From positions 12,975,501-13,039,500 of the forward strand of contig NC_060018.1 of assembly GCF_021134715.1 (NCBI RefSeq): DNA of 64,000 bases, written 5' to 3'. Position 1 is the stretch's first letter. The number at the start of each line of letters is the position of its first letter. The position numbers were made by a program, and so were the translations under genes. A model generated the notes under the pieces. The model was not told the origin of the DNA and searched no databases. It saw nothing but the letters and a program-made list of their open reading frames with translations. The DNA comes from Daphnia pulex. Its lineage: Eukaryota; Arthropoda; Branchiopoda; Diplostraca; Daphniidae. Shown here one piece after another: positions 39,501-51,885 of this stretch.

Positions 39501-41550
39501 CCAGTCGCATTAGTTTGATTGCACGCTCCGACGATCTGCAAGTTTATTCCACCACCAACAGGAGAGCTAGACCCCCCCCCCTCCCCTTTCCAGCAGATCC
39601 CATCAACTCGACTGCGAGCGACTAGAGCTGCTATAGCTGCTATCGATCCACAATCTGATCAACAAAACATTGCGGAATATTTATTTAGAACCAAAAAACG
39701 AGTTGTGAGATATACAATCGGCTGGCCACTTCATTTCGGCAACGATCGTGGCGGAAATGACAAACTGTCCATTTTGTATTTTAAAATCTGTCATTTGTTT
39801 CTTTTCTTTTCTTTTCTATTCAATGTCGCCACCATCACACCGCCCATGTAAAAGAAAAAGCAATTGGCGCTCGAATAACATGGCACTGTACGCGTCGAGT
39901 GTAAATATATATCAATAGCGTCGTCGTCGTCTTGATAGACTTAAAGGTTTGATGATTGCTTTTCCCTTCTTCTTCTTTTTTGGACGTCAGAGCGGGATCG
40001 AACATGCTGCCAAGGGGGAAAAAAGGAGAGTAATCGACTCACGCCAGTTGATGATCGTCGTCGTTTTTTCTTCCTTTTTTCCCGCCACGAGCAGCAATTC
40101 CGCGTGCTGTGTATAGGAAACAACTTTTTCATTGGCAATCAACGTGTCTACTGCGACATGGAGGCAACTTTTTTTCTCTCTCTCCCGCTGTATAGCATCC
40201 GAAAAAGAAGAAAAAGTTCAAAGCAAACGGGGGGATGATGGCGTGGGGGGGGGGGGAGCGCAAACGAGTTGTTATGAGGTACAGAGACGAGCCGAGATAA
40301 AGACACACGTGTAATATATCTCTCTGTGTACAGAGAGCGAGAGGGGGGATTCTTAGATATATTTATTTCTGGTATTATGTAAGAAAAAGAGGCGCCCCTT
40401 TTTTCAATGCGATAAAAGAGAAAAACGGAACGAGGTGATACATGGGGGGAGGAGGAAGATCCCGAAAGTTAAGTGGGAAAAAAAAAAAGACAATTTTTCT
40501 CTTTTTTTCTCTTTTAACCCGCCGTTGGCTTTGGGATCTATTTGCAGTAACTCAGGATTTGCATCTTCTTTTTTGGGTGTGGTGGCCCCCAAAGAACGAC
40601 ACTTCTCTAACCCCAGCCACCCGCCCGCCCGCAGCAGCTCGTCTATACTCCCGAGCGCGACAAACCCCATTTGTTAGAGACTCCTCCTCTCTACATGATA
40701 TGTAGAGCCGCATGGGTTATTGTCTCATTCAATCCCATTTTCGCCGTATAGCTCTCCTATAGGGCTATACGCTATAGTATAGGACTATACTACATCTAGA
40801 GACATGTTCCGTGTACACAAGACCAAAGCGGATGGACGTCTACTCTGTTTGTTCTTCTTCTTCTGAATTTCATCTTTCAACGCGCCCACTATACAAAACC
40901 CTTTGCGTCTATAGTAGGCTAGTAGACGATGCATGCAACCTCTCTACTTTCTCTGATGATAATAATATTACACACACACACATGGAGGCAGGAATATTCA
41001 TCAAAATGAATGTTTGTTTGGGGAATTGGAATGGTCGACGTCAAAGGTATACATGGACGAGAATATAAGTATTAGTGAGAGGCTCTTCTTCTCTCCTTTT
41101 TATTTTTTGATTTATAAAACAAGAGATGATGATGGCAGGTTAGCCCTTTATCATCATCGCTCTCTCTCTCCCGGGAATGGCACCAACTCACATTATAGAC
41201 TCTCTCTCTCTCTGCTACTGCTGCAACCGATGAAACTCTAGACGCACATCAGGAGTAGAGGGCGAAGAGTTAGACTGTGGAGAGATGTGTATCGAAATTG
41301 ACGGGCCAGCCAGCCAGGGCTCTCTCTCGTTGCTGTTTTATTATTCCTTCTATTATACCAAGCAGCAAGAGTTGGAGAGAACCGACTGTGTGTGTATACA
41401 CACAACATGTCTATATTGTAGGTCTAGTTGTTTGTGATGGAAAAGGAGGAGGGTGGTAGACTCGCGGGCGAACCTCACTCTTCTTTTTCCCCCTGGAGAA
41501 AGTGGGAGGGAGCAACGAAGCGTGCACTTGCAATAAAGCTGATCCCGCAC

Positions 41551-41598
41551 AGCACAGCACAGCACAGCACAGCACAGCACAGCACAGCACAGCACAGC
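41551..41598. repeat. (AGCAC)9 pentanucleotide array
   Basis: Forty-eight bases of perfect AGCAC units (9.6 copies). Both strands stay open through it, which creates artificial open frames (repeating Ala-Gln-His-Ser-Thr on the plus strand). Confidence 0.97.
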
Positions 41599-43878
41599 GG
41601 CAGTGCACAGGGACGAAAAAGAAAAAAAGAAGAGTCTGTGATGCACTCAAAAATGAATGAAAATACGCGGGGATTCCGAGATGTGTATGTACAAGCTCTC
41701 CAAATTGAGTTGGGTCTTCTTTCTCATTCCATTCTCGTTTTTCTTTTAGATATATGTCTACGTACAGTATATAGCCTATATATATGCTTTCCGTTTGTTG
41801 CTGTCGACTATAGTGCTGCGCTGGCCAAGTTGTGATCAAATTGAACCGACCGACCGAACGTCCGAACGGGAATACGTCAGCGGACGCATTAGACTGTGAG
41901 AGACCGAGCAGAGCAGAGCTGCTAGCCTAGCCCAACTTTTCATTCAACTTGTGTGTGACACTGTCGTCGTCTCTACACAGCAGCAGTAGCCGAGAGAGTC
42001 ATCGCCTGGCGTGCAGAAATATATATACAAGACGAATGTCTCAAAGTCAAGTTATATATCACCAAGTGGGGACGCTGGGAACTGCTTGAAAACAAGAATA
42101 ATAATTTAAAAAAAAAGGGAAATGGAAAAGCCAATGAGATTATTGGCTGTGACGGAAAAATTCATTTTCCTTCGTCTACAATGTATAACGGCCAGCAGGA
42201 TCCTAAAAAATCCTTGAAAAATGCAAGTTGACAAGTGCAGGGATCGATCCTCCAAACGTTTACTCGTCTGAAAATAAATAAATAAATATCTATAGAAGAA
42301 AAGATATAGGAATAAACAGATGACTCTCATAAAAAGGCTTCTCGTGTACTTCATATGGAAAACGGCGGCTGTGCAATATCAATACAGTTGTACGCGATGC
42401 TCTGCTGCTGTGTATACGTCTCACGTATCTCTCTAGCTCTCTATATACTAGACACACACAATAGGCAGCCAACTTTATTCAATATCCTTTTCTATATGCA
42501 CACATACACAGCAGAGCAGAGCACTCGAACTGCTGCGCCATGTCTCAAAAGAAGAGGGAAAACTGCCGCGAAGACCTACAGGGAATCATCTGTGCTACTG
42601 CTGTTGGGGGGGAAAGAGAGAGAAAGAGTCTCTGTGATGTGGATTTGAATAGACTTTGAGAAAAGTCAACTTGTAGTCTGACGTCGGCTGATATCGCCGC
42701 GTCCACATATGTATAGAGCTAAAGAGAGAGAGGGAATAAGAAACTACTTATTTCAACTGCATTGTATAATCATATTTTCTCTCTCCTCTGTGCTGGGCTC
42801 TGTATCCCCTACTCGCATATAATACTGTAATGACTCAAAACATGATGGATCGATGAGAGCAGCAGCAGCAGCAGCAGCCAACGGTTAATATAGAAATGTG
42901 TCTAACGTCCATTTATAGTAATGGCATCACAGCCCGCCTTGCGTGAGCTCCAGCCCCAGTATAGAAATGTGTCGAGTACAATATGCATTATATAACCGCG
43001 CCCCCCGTCTATATATACCTATATAATAGTAGAACAAAACAAAACAGAAAAACGAATATAAAAGATCTCAAGAGTCAAAGGTGATGATGAAGGTGAACAC
43101 ATAATGAGTCTATCTAAAATCGACCAGCACTATATACAGTGTGTATAGTATAGTATCCATCAAAAGAGTGTCGGCAGGTTTTCTGACTGGGTGCTGATGT
43201 TGTAATAATAACCGTCTTTGATAGTGTCTATATGGATGCTCTCTAGGTATATCTAAAGAGTTATTAGCCATATTGTTTTATATATTATATACGCCTACAC
43301 AACTGTATATACTGTGTGCTATATTATAGCTCCCGCGGGAATTATAAAAACCCAGCTGGTAATCTACATATAGTTTATAACGTTTAAGAAGGGTCTATGC
43401 ACAGTCAGATGCTCGTTCACTGCCATCCCTCTCTCGTCACGTTTATCTACCTTTTTTTTAAGAAAGGTTAAAGGGGGGTGGCTCTATTATATTCACCTTA
43501 TTATATATAACGCTCATTAAATGTTATTTATTGCATATCTGGTTCCAATTCATCATTATATCTGCGCGGCTCTACACATTTTCAATGTCGATTGAATTGC
43601 AGCAGTCGATCATCTCCACAGCAGCATATAATATAGAGAGTGTGCTGCTGCTGTATCCTCTTTCTGTCGATAACAGGAGAGAGAGCAGAGCAGAGTTATA
43701 TAGCAGAGCAGCAGCAGAGGAAATCGTCAATAGGCCTTTATCTGCCTTTCTCTAGACGCCGGAGCTTATAAGGACCAATATATACATAGACCGACGACTA
43801 GAGTCTAGGCCTATTCACAACTCACAAGACTTGCTGAGAAGACGGGAAAAAAAGAAAAATAAATCGAATACTACACAC

Positions 43879-43895
43879 ACATATATATATATATA
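43879..43895. repeat. CA/TA dinucleotide run
   Basis: A short CA run passes into an uninterrupted AT/TA run. Confidence 0.9.
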
Positions 43896-46800
43896 GGATA
43901 AAAGGGAGGGCGACACAAAAGTTACCGTGTTATCGCACGACAGACGCGAGTCAGCACCTTTTTTTTCTCTGGGCTTTTATTTTCTATTTGACGATCAATT
44001 TCCTCGCGGGCAACATATAAAAAACGCAAGTGGTGCGTTGGCCAGCCTCTGCTGCTGCCCCCCCCAAATCGATTTCAAATTGAATCTGAAATTCGCCAAA
44101 AGGCCGAATATCAAATAATAGAAGAGTTAAATGTTTTATTATAGTGTAACAATATTATAAGAGCAGCAGCAGCAGAGATGTGCTGTGTTGTGTATGGCGG
44201 TCGTCGTTTTCATCACACGAGGATCGATCGTGACGGTTAAATTACACGAATACAAAACTCGATCCATCAAGAAACATTGCTTACTGCCGACGTCATTTAT
44301 ACAAGGGCATTCATCAGTCAATGTTCACGAAGCGTATATAATTATATATAGGATATATACATGTTGTCTGCTACTGCTAATACTACTCTGTGAATGTGTA
44401 CAAACATATATATTTATATACTTAGAGACTGATGCATCGTGATGGAACTGGACTGCTGTGCTGTGTGCTGCACAGATGCGAGCAGGGATTTCCTAGAAAT
44501 TCCCGCGGCCGAACAAGATATAAAAAAAGCAAGTTGCAATCGAATCAAGTCGCCGCTGCTACTGTACTAGTCGTCGGGGCTGCTGCTGATGCTCGAGGGC
44601 CATCCGAAATGGTCAGAGAAACACAAGTCGACATGGGAGAATCGAAATGGAATCAAATCGAAAATTCAGGCCAACCCAAAAGAGGTTGACATGTACAGCG
44701 AGAATATATAAGAAAAAAGAAATAAAAGAGCAGCAGTATATAGCAGAGATGCTGCTGGGCCGGGTAGTAATATTACAACTGCTCCTATATACTACTACTA
44801 TATAATAGATCAATATATAACGTCGTTTTCTTCGTCAGGGTTGGCGGGGGGAAACCTTATCACGGTCTGCACTCCGATGTATTAGGCACATCTAGTCAAA
44901 GTTGAAGACATCATCATCATCTTTTGACGAAAGAAGACGAAAGATTCGAATTAAGGGTTCGTTTGTAATTCAATTCAACTAATGAGACAACAACATTTGA
45001 TGACATCATCCGCATGGTATAAGTATATCTAGCTAGTAGTGGTGGTAGGCTATAATACAGGAGGAGGCCTACAGACAGCAGAAACTTGATTCGATTACAT
45101 CGACCATGTACCGCGCTGCTCTCTTTTGTGCCTATATGAAAAAGAGATGGATCCTAGTACTATAGGACTATATGTACATCGTCCAATAAAGACGAATTGT
45201 GTAAGCCAATAAAAACATGTATAGGACCCTATCCAATTAGACATAACTTTAGACATGTGTCCATATGATGTTGGCTGGTCTCTTTATACTCGCCGGTATA
45301 AACATGGGTCTAAATAAAATATATTTTATTCCATCTCCCCCCAAAAAGTTTTCGGTCGAGGACAATCTAACGAGAGGATCAACACAAACGTCCCTGTTCC
45401 TTTCTCTCTATTCGTGATATCAAAACATGTGTGTATGTCTGTGTCCCTTATATACATTCAGTGGAAAAAAAAACAAGTCTAAAAGTTGACCCGGATTTTC
45501 ACCAGCAACTTTGTGTGTTTCAAGAGTTTTCCAGGTCGATATGACATAAGAAGAATCTCCTCTGTTATTTCAACTTGTATTTTTCAGGGGAAACCAACTA
45601 TACAAGGTCTGCTGCAACACGCTAGAATGTAGCTCAACATGCATTAAACCAGCACGTCCTGATGATAACATAGACAGTATGAAAAGTAGGCAAGAACTAC
45701 ACACATACATCCGATGTGACACCTCTGCTGATAGGAGGGCAGCAGCAGCATATAGAACGGACGGACGGATCGATAGTCGCGCGTTTTTCAAGTTAAAATG
45801 GAGGATCAAGGGCTGTGCACGCGACACGATCGTTTATGTAGGCTTTGCTGGCCCCGGCACACAAATAACAAGAGCAGCAGCAGCTATAGACTCATTGAGT
45901 CGTCGTCGGCTCGTATTATTTTGTTTTATTTTTCCTTCTCATTACTCGGCCGCGGGAGCAGGAGGAGAAATAAGCGCGTCGAGTTTTGATTGCGCGGGAC
46001 TCGTCGCTCTCCATGAGAGACTGAAAGGCCGGGGTGTATTCTTATATGTATGCTGGGGCGTATTATAATAGCAGTCGACTGAACTGCGTGATGTTGTGTG
46101 CTGTGCTGTCTCTCAGGAGAGTCGTTTTATTTCCGTACACAGGAGCAGCAGGAGCAGTATAGCGGCAGAATAATATATCTCGCACACACACACGCAGAGA
46201 ACAATTCAAACAAACAATCTCGTCGTTCTTCATTCCCATCGGCTGATGCGGGGGAGAAAAAGAGGAAGAAAACTGGCAAGGCGATCAAGAGACAAAAGGC
46301 GATGTGGATAACTAGACGAGATGATGGGGTTCGTCTGGCGTGCGCTTCTTTTGATTGCGCCGGGGATTGCGCCTTTTTTCTTCTTCTTCTTTCTCAATCA
46401 CGAATAAACCCATGACCAGTGCTGTAAGAAATCCCTGCGTGAATAGGCAAAAGCGGCCTCGCTCTTCTTTTTTTTCCCCACATTATTATTAGATGTAGGC
46501 CTGTGATGATCACGCTAGACACAGCCGCCCTATAGGGTCTAGATATTCACGAGCACGCGGGAATTTCATAAAAAAAAGGCCCAAGAACAAAAAGGAAAAA
46601 TTCGGAGGGGAAAATGAGAGTAGAAGGAGGAGGCCATTGATGTGGCAGCAGCAAATAATGCGACGACTAGGACTTTTTTTTTCTTCTTTCTTTTTTGATT
46701 CTTTGAAAATCCAAAATCGATAGAGATATTGCACAGACGAGCCTATCTACACGTATAGATGTGTGGAAAACAGCCTATACTATATCTCCTATATACTGTG

Positions 46801-47536
46801 TAGGCCTTTGCGTGTATCGATTTCTCATTAGGCACGCACCAATGTCTCGGCAGCACATGTCTTGATTATAATGAGAGAGGCCTCACATCACTCTTACATA
46901 TAGGCCCATCTGTACATATCATGGGGGGTGGTGTGTGTAACAGAGAGAGAGAGAAGGGGAATTAATGAATGTTCAAACACTTAATGACAGCAGCAGCAGC
47001 AGACCCATTTGATACACATTTTTTAAAAAAGACCCGCGCCAGAATCAAATTTGATGATCGTTCGTTCTTAAATAAACTCAAATGGGAGAAAATTCAGAAA
47101 ATTAGAAAAATCGCCGGGCTACACTCACACGTGAAGAACTTTTAGGTGTTTTTCGTCTATGGTGACCGCGAAGAAGCCGAGTATATTTCAATCACCACCC
47201 ACCTCCCTGACGAAAAAGTTGCTGGCCAATGAGAAAAAGACATATATGCACGAAGGCCGACAAAGGAATATAATATATGCTGCTTGCTACTATGTGTGTG
47301 TACACACGTAATAGCGTGGGCCTATTGACGTCAGCTGCAGCAGGTATAGTATGTGTATATATCTATCTAGATGGGTGATGATATGTGTTGTCGCCGTTCT
47401 AATCTTCTCGGCGTGAGAGAGAGTCAGACGCCGATGTAAGGCCTCGTGAATGTGTCAGACTTGGCCGCGTGCGGCACACCCGCAAAACCGATTGATTTTT
47501 TTTTTCTCTCCCCCCCTCCCCATTCCTACCTTGTAG

Positions 47537-47655
47537 CCTTCAATAGACTAAACAAGATCAGTACGGCCTACTTCTTCTCCTCTTTCAGCTCCTGGGTCCC
47601 CTCTCGTTACGGAACCATCGCCCGACAGCCCGAAATGAAATGCGTCAGCAGCTAG
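47537..47655 (+). CDS. Putative last coding exon of an unidentified gene
   Basis: After a pyrimidine-rich tract and a good acceptor (CTACCTTGTAG), 39 codons run open to a TAG at 47,653-47,655. They start with the last two bases of a split codon. The peptide begins FNRLNKISTAYFFSSFSSWV and ends EMKCVSS. Codon use is balanced and unlike the repeat-driven frames upstream. An AATAAA follows 56 bases after the stop, a typical last-exon arrangement. I do not recognise the protein, and no upstream partner exon could be assigned within the preceding 47 kb. The first intron upstream must therefore be long, or the earlier exons are too short to see. Confidence 0.5.
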
Positions 47656-47711
47656 CGCAGCTCGTCCAAGCCAATTTGACAAATCAGCGTCTTTTCTCAA
47701 ATTCTCAGACT

Positions 47712-47717
47712 AATAAA
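47712..47717 (+). terminator. Poly(A) signal AATAAA
   Basis: Canonical AATAAA hexamer downstream of the putative last exon ending at 47,655 and about 600 bp before the ABCB6 start codon. Confidence 0.5.
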
Positions 47718-48319
47718 TGCAAAGAACCTTTCAGAATTTACATTTTTTTAACCCAACCAAAGTTAACTTTTTTTTTTCTTATTATACAGCGTCCACAAAA
47801 TACAAGTTGACTAACAGCCATCACCCAGTTATTTTTTCCGTAAACTTCTTTTTCAAACATTTTTCTTTTGGTACTTACTGGGACATGCGACGCCATCTGG
47901 GAGAGACCACTACGAGTTGATAGGAATTTCCGTTAGGTGGCGTTTTGATCGCAACGTGAAAATCAAAACACATCGTCTCCCTTGGCTACACTCCAATTAA
48001 TCTTGCAATATCTCTCATCGTGACTTGGCTTTATTCTTCAAAACAGATCAGCGCAATAGTCGAACAATGACATTTGAAAAAGTGCACACCGCTGCTCAAT
48101 AGAATCTTTCCTTCAAATTCAAGTTGATAGATTTCTGGACTAGATAGCACGGTTTGGGGCTTTGGAAAAACCGACAGTGTGAGGCAGTAGCTGAAAATCA
48201 CTCTTGTCGAAGCTATTGAACGCCACTCAAATCCAAAAGTGATATTCAGGTAATTTCTGGCAATCCAAGAGCATTCACACGAGTTTCTCACATTTTTTTT
48301 TTTCATTTTCTTATTGTAG
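47718..48319 (+). promoter_or_regulatory. Presumed ABCB6 promoter and 5' leader, with a leader intron
   Basis: This gap separates the upstream poly(A) signal from the ABCB6 coding exon. A donor (TTCAG|GTAATT, exon end 48,249) and an acceptor (TTCTTATTGTAG, ending 48,319) define a likely 70-bp intron in the 5' UTR, similar in size to the other introns of the gene. A CGCCATCTGGGAG motif lies near 47,890. No TATA box was identified, so the start of transcription is unknown. Confidence 0.45.
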
Positions 48320-48326
48320 ATTTGAC

Positions 48327-51300
48327 ATGGAGAGTGCCATCCAGTATTGCCCACCCAACATAACTCTGAATCATCCTTGGGTGAACCATGGACTTACCAG
48401 ATGCTTCTTAGACACTGTCTCCACATCAGTCATTACCGGTTTCCTGGTTTTATTCGGGTCTATTGAAAGCATAGTGTACAGGAAATATGGCTCGCCCATC
48501 CAGCCAAGATCGTGGCAAAGATCAAAATTATTTGTTGTTCAAATCATGGCTGCAATTCTGCTCACCATTCTGCCCATTGTGGAGTGTTTCGTCCAACTGT
48601 ATCTAGTGCACAATGGGGTCCTTTACGGCTATCTTTTGCTTTACACCCTCGGCAATGCCATCGTTTGGCCTTTATCCCTCCATCTGGTTTACTTGGAAAG
48701 AAATGCTCTTCTGCCTTCCATACCTGCAAGAGGCCATGGGCTAATACTGTTGATATTTTGGACGCTCACTTTTGTTTCCCAGAACTTGGCATTTTTGAAT
48801 ATGAAGAATGAAGATTGGTGGTTTGATTTAGAAACCACAGCTGATGTTGTAGAATTTTCCCTCTTTATTGTCCGTTTTGTGAGCACTTGCGTTGCATTCC
48901 TGCTTGGTCTCAAAGCTCCTGGACTTTACACTTCTGAAAGACTCTACAGAGAAGGACTCGGATCTGGTGTAAGTGAATTTAGTTCAACTCATTTTTAATA
49001 ATATTTTAACCCATGTTTTTCGTCAATAGGCACGATCCCTACTGGAAGAAGATCAAACCGACCCATCAGCATCCAACTCATCTCCTTGGAATAACTTTTT
49101 TGCAAAGTTGCGAACCCTGATGCCGTTTGTTTGGCCGAAAAAAGCTCCGTCCCTTCAGCTTCGAGTGCTGTTCTGTTTCTTGCTGCTTGGCGCTGGCCGA
49201 GTTGCCAATGTCTATGTTCCAGTCCTCTACAAAATGCTGGGTAAAATCATCGACAGTGCTCCAACTCATCTAGACGACTAACACTATTTTGATTGCAGTT
49301 GACAGTATGACTCCAGCCGAGGGAAATGTCATCTTCCGTTGGGATCTCGTTTTGATTTACGTTGCCGTCAAGTTCCTCCAAGGCGGAGGCATGGGTGGTG
49401 TTGGATTTCTCAACAACCTAAGAAGTTTCCTTTGGATTCCCGTCCAGCAGTACACAACTCGAGAAACAGAGGTCAAACGGAATGAGGAGCAAAGTTTTCA
49501 ACCATATCCCCTAATCCTTTCTATATTTATTGCAGATCAAACTTTTCGATCACCTGCATAGTCTTAGTCTCCGCTGGCATCTCGGACGCAAAACGGGAGA
49601 AGTGTTACGCGTCATCAATCGTGGAACAGACTCGATCAACAGTTTATTGAGCTATCTTCTATTCAACATATTCCCCACCATTGCCGACATTCTCATCGCT
49701 ATTATTTATTTCGCCACGGCTTTCAACCCGTGGTTCAGTTTAATCGTGTTCGTCACCATGGCCATTTACATGGGTAAGTTTCATCTGCAATGATCAAATG
49801 TGAACTGTTGGTTTTAAAATGGAATCATTTAGGTGGGACGATTGCGGTCACTGAATGGCGGACCAAGTACAAACGACAAATGAATCTAGAAGATAATAAA
49901 CTACGAGGACGAGCTGTTGATTCGCTTTTGAATTTCGAAACGGTCAAATATTACGGTGCTGAACAATATGAAGTGGAACAGTACAAGGACATCATGATCA
50001 GATATCAGGTTTAACCTCATTCATTCAAATAAAAATTTCTCATAATGTTTCCTTTGTCAACTGTGGGTGTATTTTTAGATTGAAGAATGGAAATCGACCG
50101 CATCTTTGAATTTACTCAACACAGTTCAAAATATTATAATGACCATTGGACTTTTAGCCGGTTCCTTGCTTTGTGTCCATTTTGTTGCCGAACAGCAATT
50201 GACTATCGGAGATTTCGTTCTTTTCGGTTAGTTTCATATTGAACGGGCCACAGTTTTGTGTCAAATGTTTAACTTGACCTCTATTCCTTTTTTTTCAAGG
50301 GACTTATATCGTGCAACTTTATGCACCATTGAACTGGTTTGGCACTTACTATAGGTATCTATTGGGAAGAGTTTCATGTTCTGTAATGGGAGATTTCAAT
50401 ATGTATGTCCTGTAGAATGATTCAACAATCGTTTATCGACATGGAGAACATGCTCGACCTTTTGAAGGAACGCCAAGAAGTTAAAGATAATCCTGGAGCT
50501 CAAGATCTTGTGCTGAAAGAAGGGACGATTGAATTTCAAAACGTGTCCTTCAGTTATCGACCCGACAAAGCCATTCTAAAGGACGTCAGCTTTACCGTCT
50601 TGCCAGGGAAAACGCTAGCAATCGTGAGTGTTTGGAGGGTCTTACTGGGTTTCATCCCTCTATTATTATTGTTATTTCAATGCTATCGCCAAGGTCGGTG
50701 CATCGGGCGAGGGAAAATCAACCATCATACGACTTCTGTTCCGCTTCTTTGATGTGCAAGATGGCGCAATTCTTCTCGACGGGCAAGACATTCGCGGTGT
50801 GAAGCAATCTTCAGTGAGGCAAGCTATCGGCGTTGTACCCCAAGATACGGTTTTGTTCAACAGTACCATCAAGTTAGTTCAATTCAGTCAACTAAAACAG
50901 CTGAATACTAAATATATTTGAAAACGAAAATTATGGCGAAAAATAGGTCAAATATTCAATATGGACGAGTCGATGCAACTGACGAGGAAGTTTATGAAGC
51001 TGCCCGAGCTGCTGACATTCATGACCGTATTTTAGGTTTTCCTGATGGATATGAAACTGGTGAGTAATATTTTTTTAAAACAATGATATACATTTTTAAT
51101 CCCGCCTTTTGATTAAAAGTTGTCGGTGAGCGAGGTTTGAAATTGAGCGGAGGAGAAAAGCAACGCGTTGCCATTGCTCGAACGTTGTTGAAATCCCCTA
51201 AATTCGTTTTACTCGACGAAGCCACTTCTGCGCTCGACACTCACACTGAGCGCAATATTCAGGTCAAATCATTTCAGTCTTTTAAAAAGAAAATCGCAGC

Positions 51301-51660
51301 AACAAGTTAACTGATTGAATTGCTATTTTGTACAGGCCTCATTAGCTCGAGTTTGTCGCAATAGGACAACGCTGGTTGTAGCTCATAGGTTGTCCACGAT
51401 TGCCAACGCCGATCAGATTATTGTTTTGCAGGAAGGGTCCATTGCAGAGCGCGGAAGGTAATTCGTGAATTATTGACTTAAGACGTGTAGTGTTAACTCG
51501 CTTGGAATTTACTTTCAGCCACGAAGAATTGTTGGCCCTGAAAGGCGTCTACGCCGAAATGTGGAATAATCAAATAAGCAACGAAGGCGACAGCACTGCC
51601 CCTACAACTCCTGTTAGTAGAGAATTTTTCCCATGTTCCGATGGTGGATTATTCACATAA
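48327..51660 (+). CDS. ABCB6: ABCB6/HMT-1-like half ABC transporter
   Basis: Thirteen coding exons join in frame into 849 residues: 48327-48968, 49030-49240, 49299-49471, 49536-49773, 49833-50008, 50079-50226, 50300-50354, 50416-50623, 50694-50872, 50947-51059, 51120-51262, 51336-51457, 51519-51660. All 12 introns are GT-AG and 58-74 bp. The length matches the family (~840). Residues 1 to ~210 form the extra N-terminal membrane domain (TMD0) typical of ABCB6 and heavy-metal tolerance factor 1. A six-helix ABC membrane domain follows, with the [15 protein letters not shown] and [18 protein letters not shown] blocks. The nucleotide-binding domain has Walker [10 protein letters not shown] (Lys625), signature LSGGE (723-727), Walker B LLDE (745-748) and the switch His779, so ATPase residues look intact. 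Known relatives act as homodimers in mitochondrial, endolysosomal or plasma membranes, transport porphyrins and contribute to cadmium tolerance. Substrate and location here are inferred. Confidence 0.96.
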
Positions 51661-51777
51661 TTGAGTAATTGTTTAGAGTCGTGTTTAGTTGTCAATCACA
51701 CACCCAACGTCTGTTATCCTCTACCTTCTTCATTAATGACAAGAGCCTTTGACAACAATTTATTGACCCTTGTATTG

Positions 51778-51783
51778 ATTAAA
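51778..51783 (+). terminator. Probable ABCB6 poly(A) signal (ATTAAA)
   Basis: The common ATTAAA variant lies 118 bases after the ABCB6 stop codon. No AATAAA was seen closer to the stop. Confidence 0.4.
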
Positions 51784-51885
51784 ATAGACAGTTTGTTTAT
51801 TTGTTTATTTATTATATTTTACCATCTGGATTCTCTACAGGTGTTGCGTCATAGTGTGGAGCAAAGGTGTTTATTGTGTTCACAA

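Larger units (their letters stand above)
36531..47536. other. Non-coding stretch rich in CTATAG/TATATA words and simple repeats
   Basis: No internal exon is recognised. The stretch holds 11- and 12-G runs (37,160-37,170; 40,245-40,256), the pentanucleotide array at 41,551-41,598, a TA run at 43,879-43,895 and very many CTATAG, TATATAG and CAGCAG words. A 142-codon open frame at 37,647-38,075 has no domain. Because an apparent terminal exon follows at 47,537, much of this may be intron of that gene. Confidence 0.6.

Noticed and set aside
41353..41839. Overlapping open frames on both strands around 41.5 kb
   Set aside because: They exist only because the AGCAC array lacks stop codons in several frames.
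46848..46865. CTCGGCAGCACAT, similar to the start of U6 snRNA
   Set aside because: The match covers only about a dozen bases; the rest of U6 and its promoter elements are absent.
47146..47232. Possible penultimate exon reading VFFVYGDREEAEYIS before the orphan last exon
   Set aside because: It ends in a TGA without a convincing donor, so it cannot be joined to the exon at 47,537.
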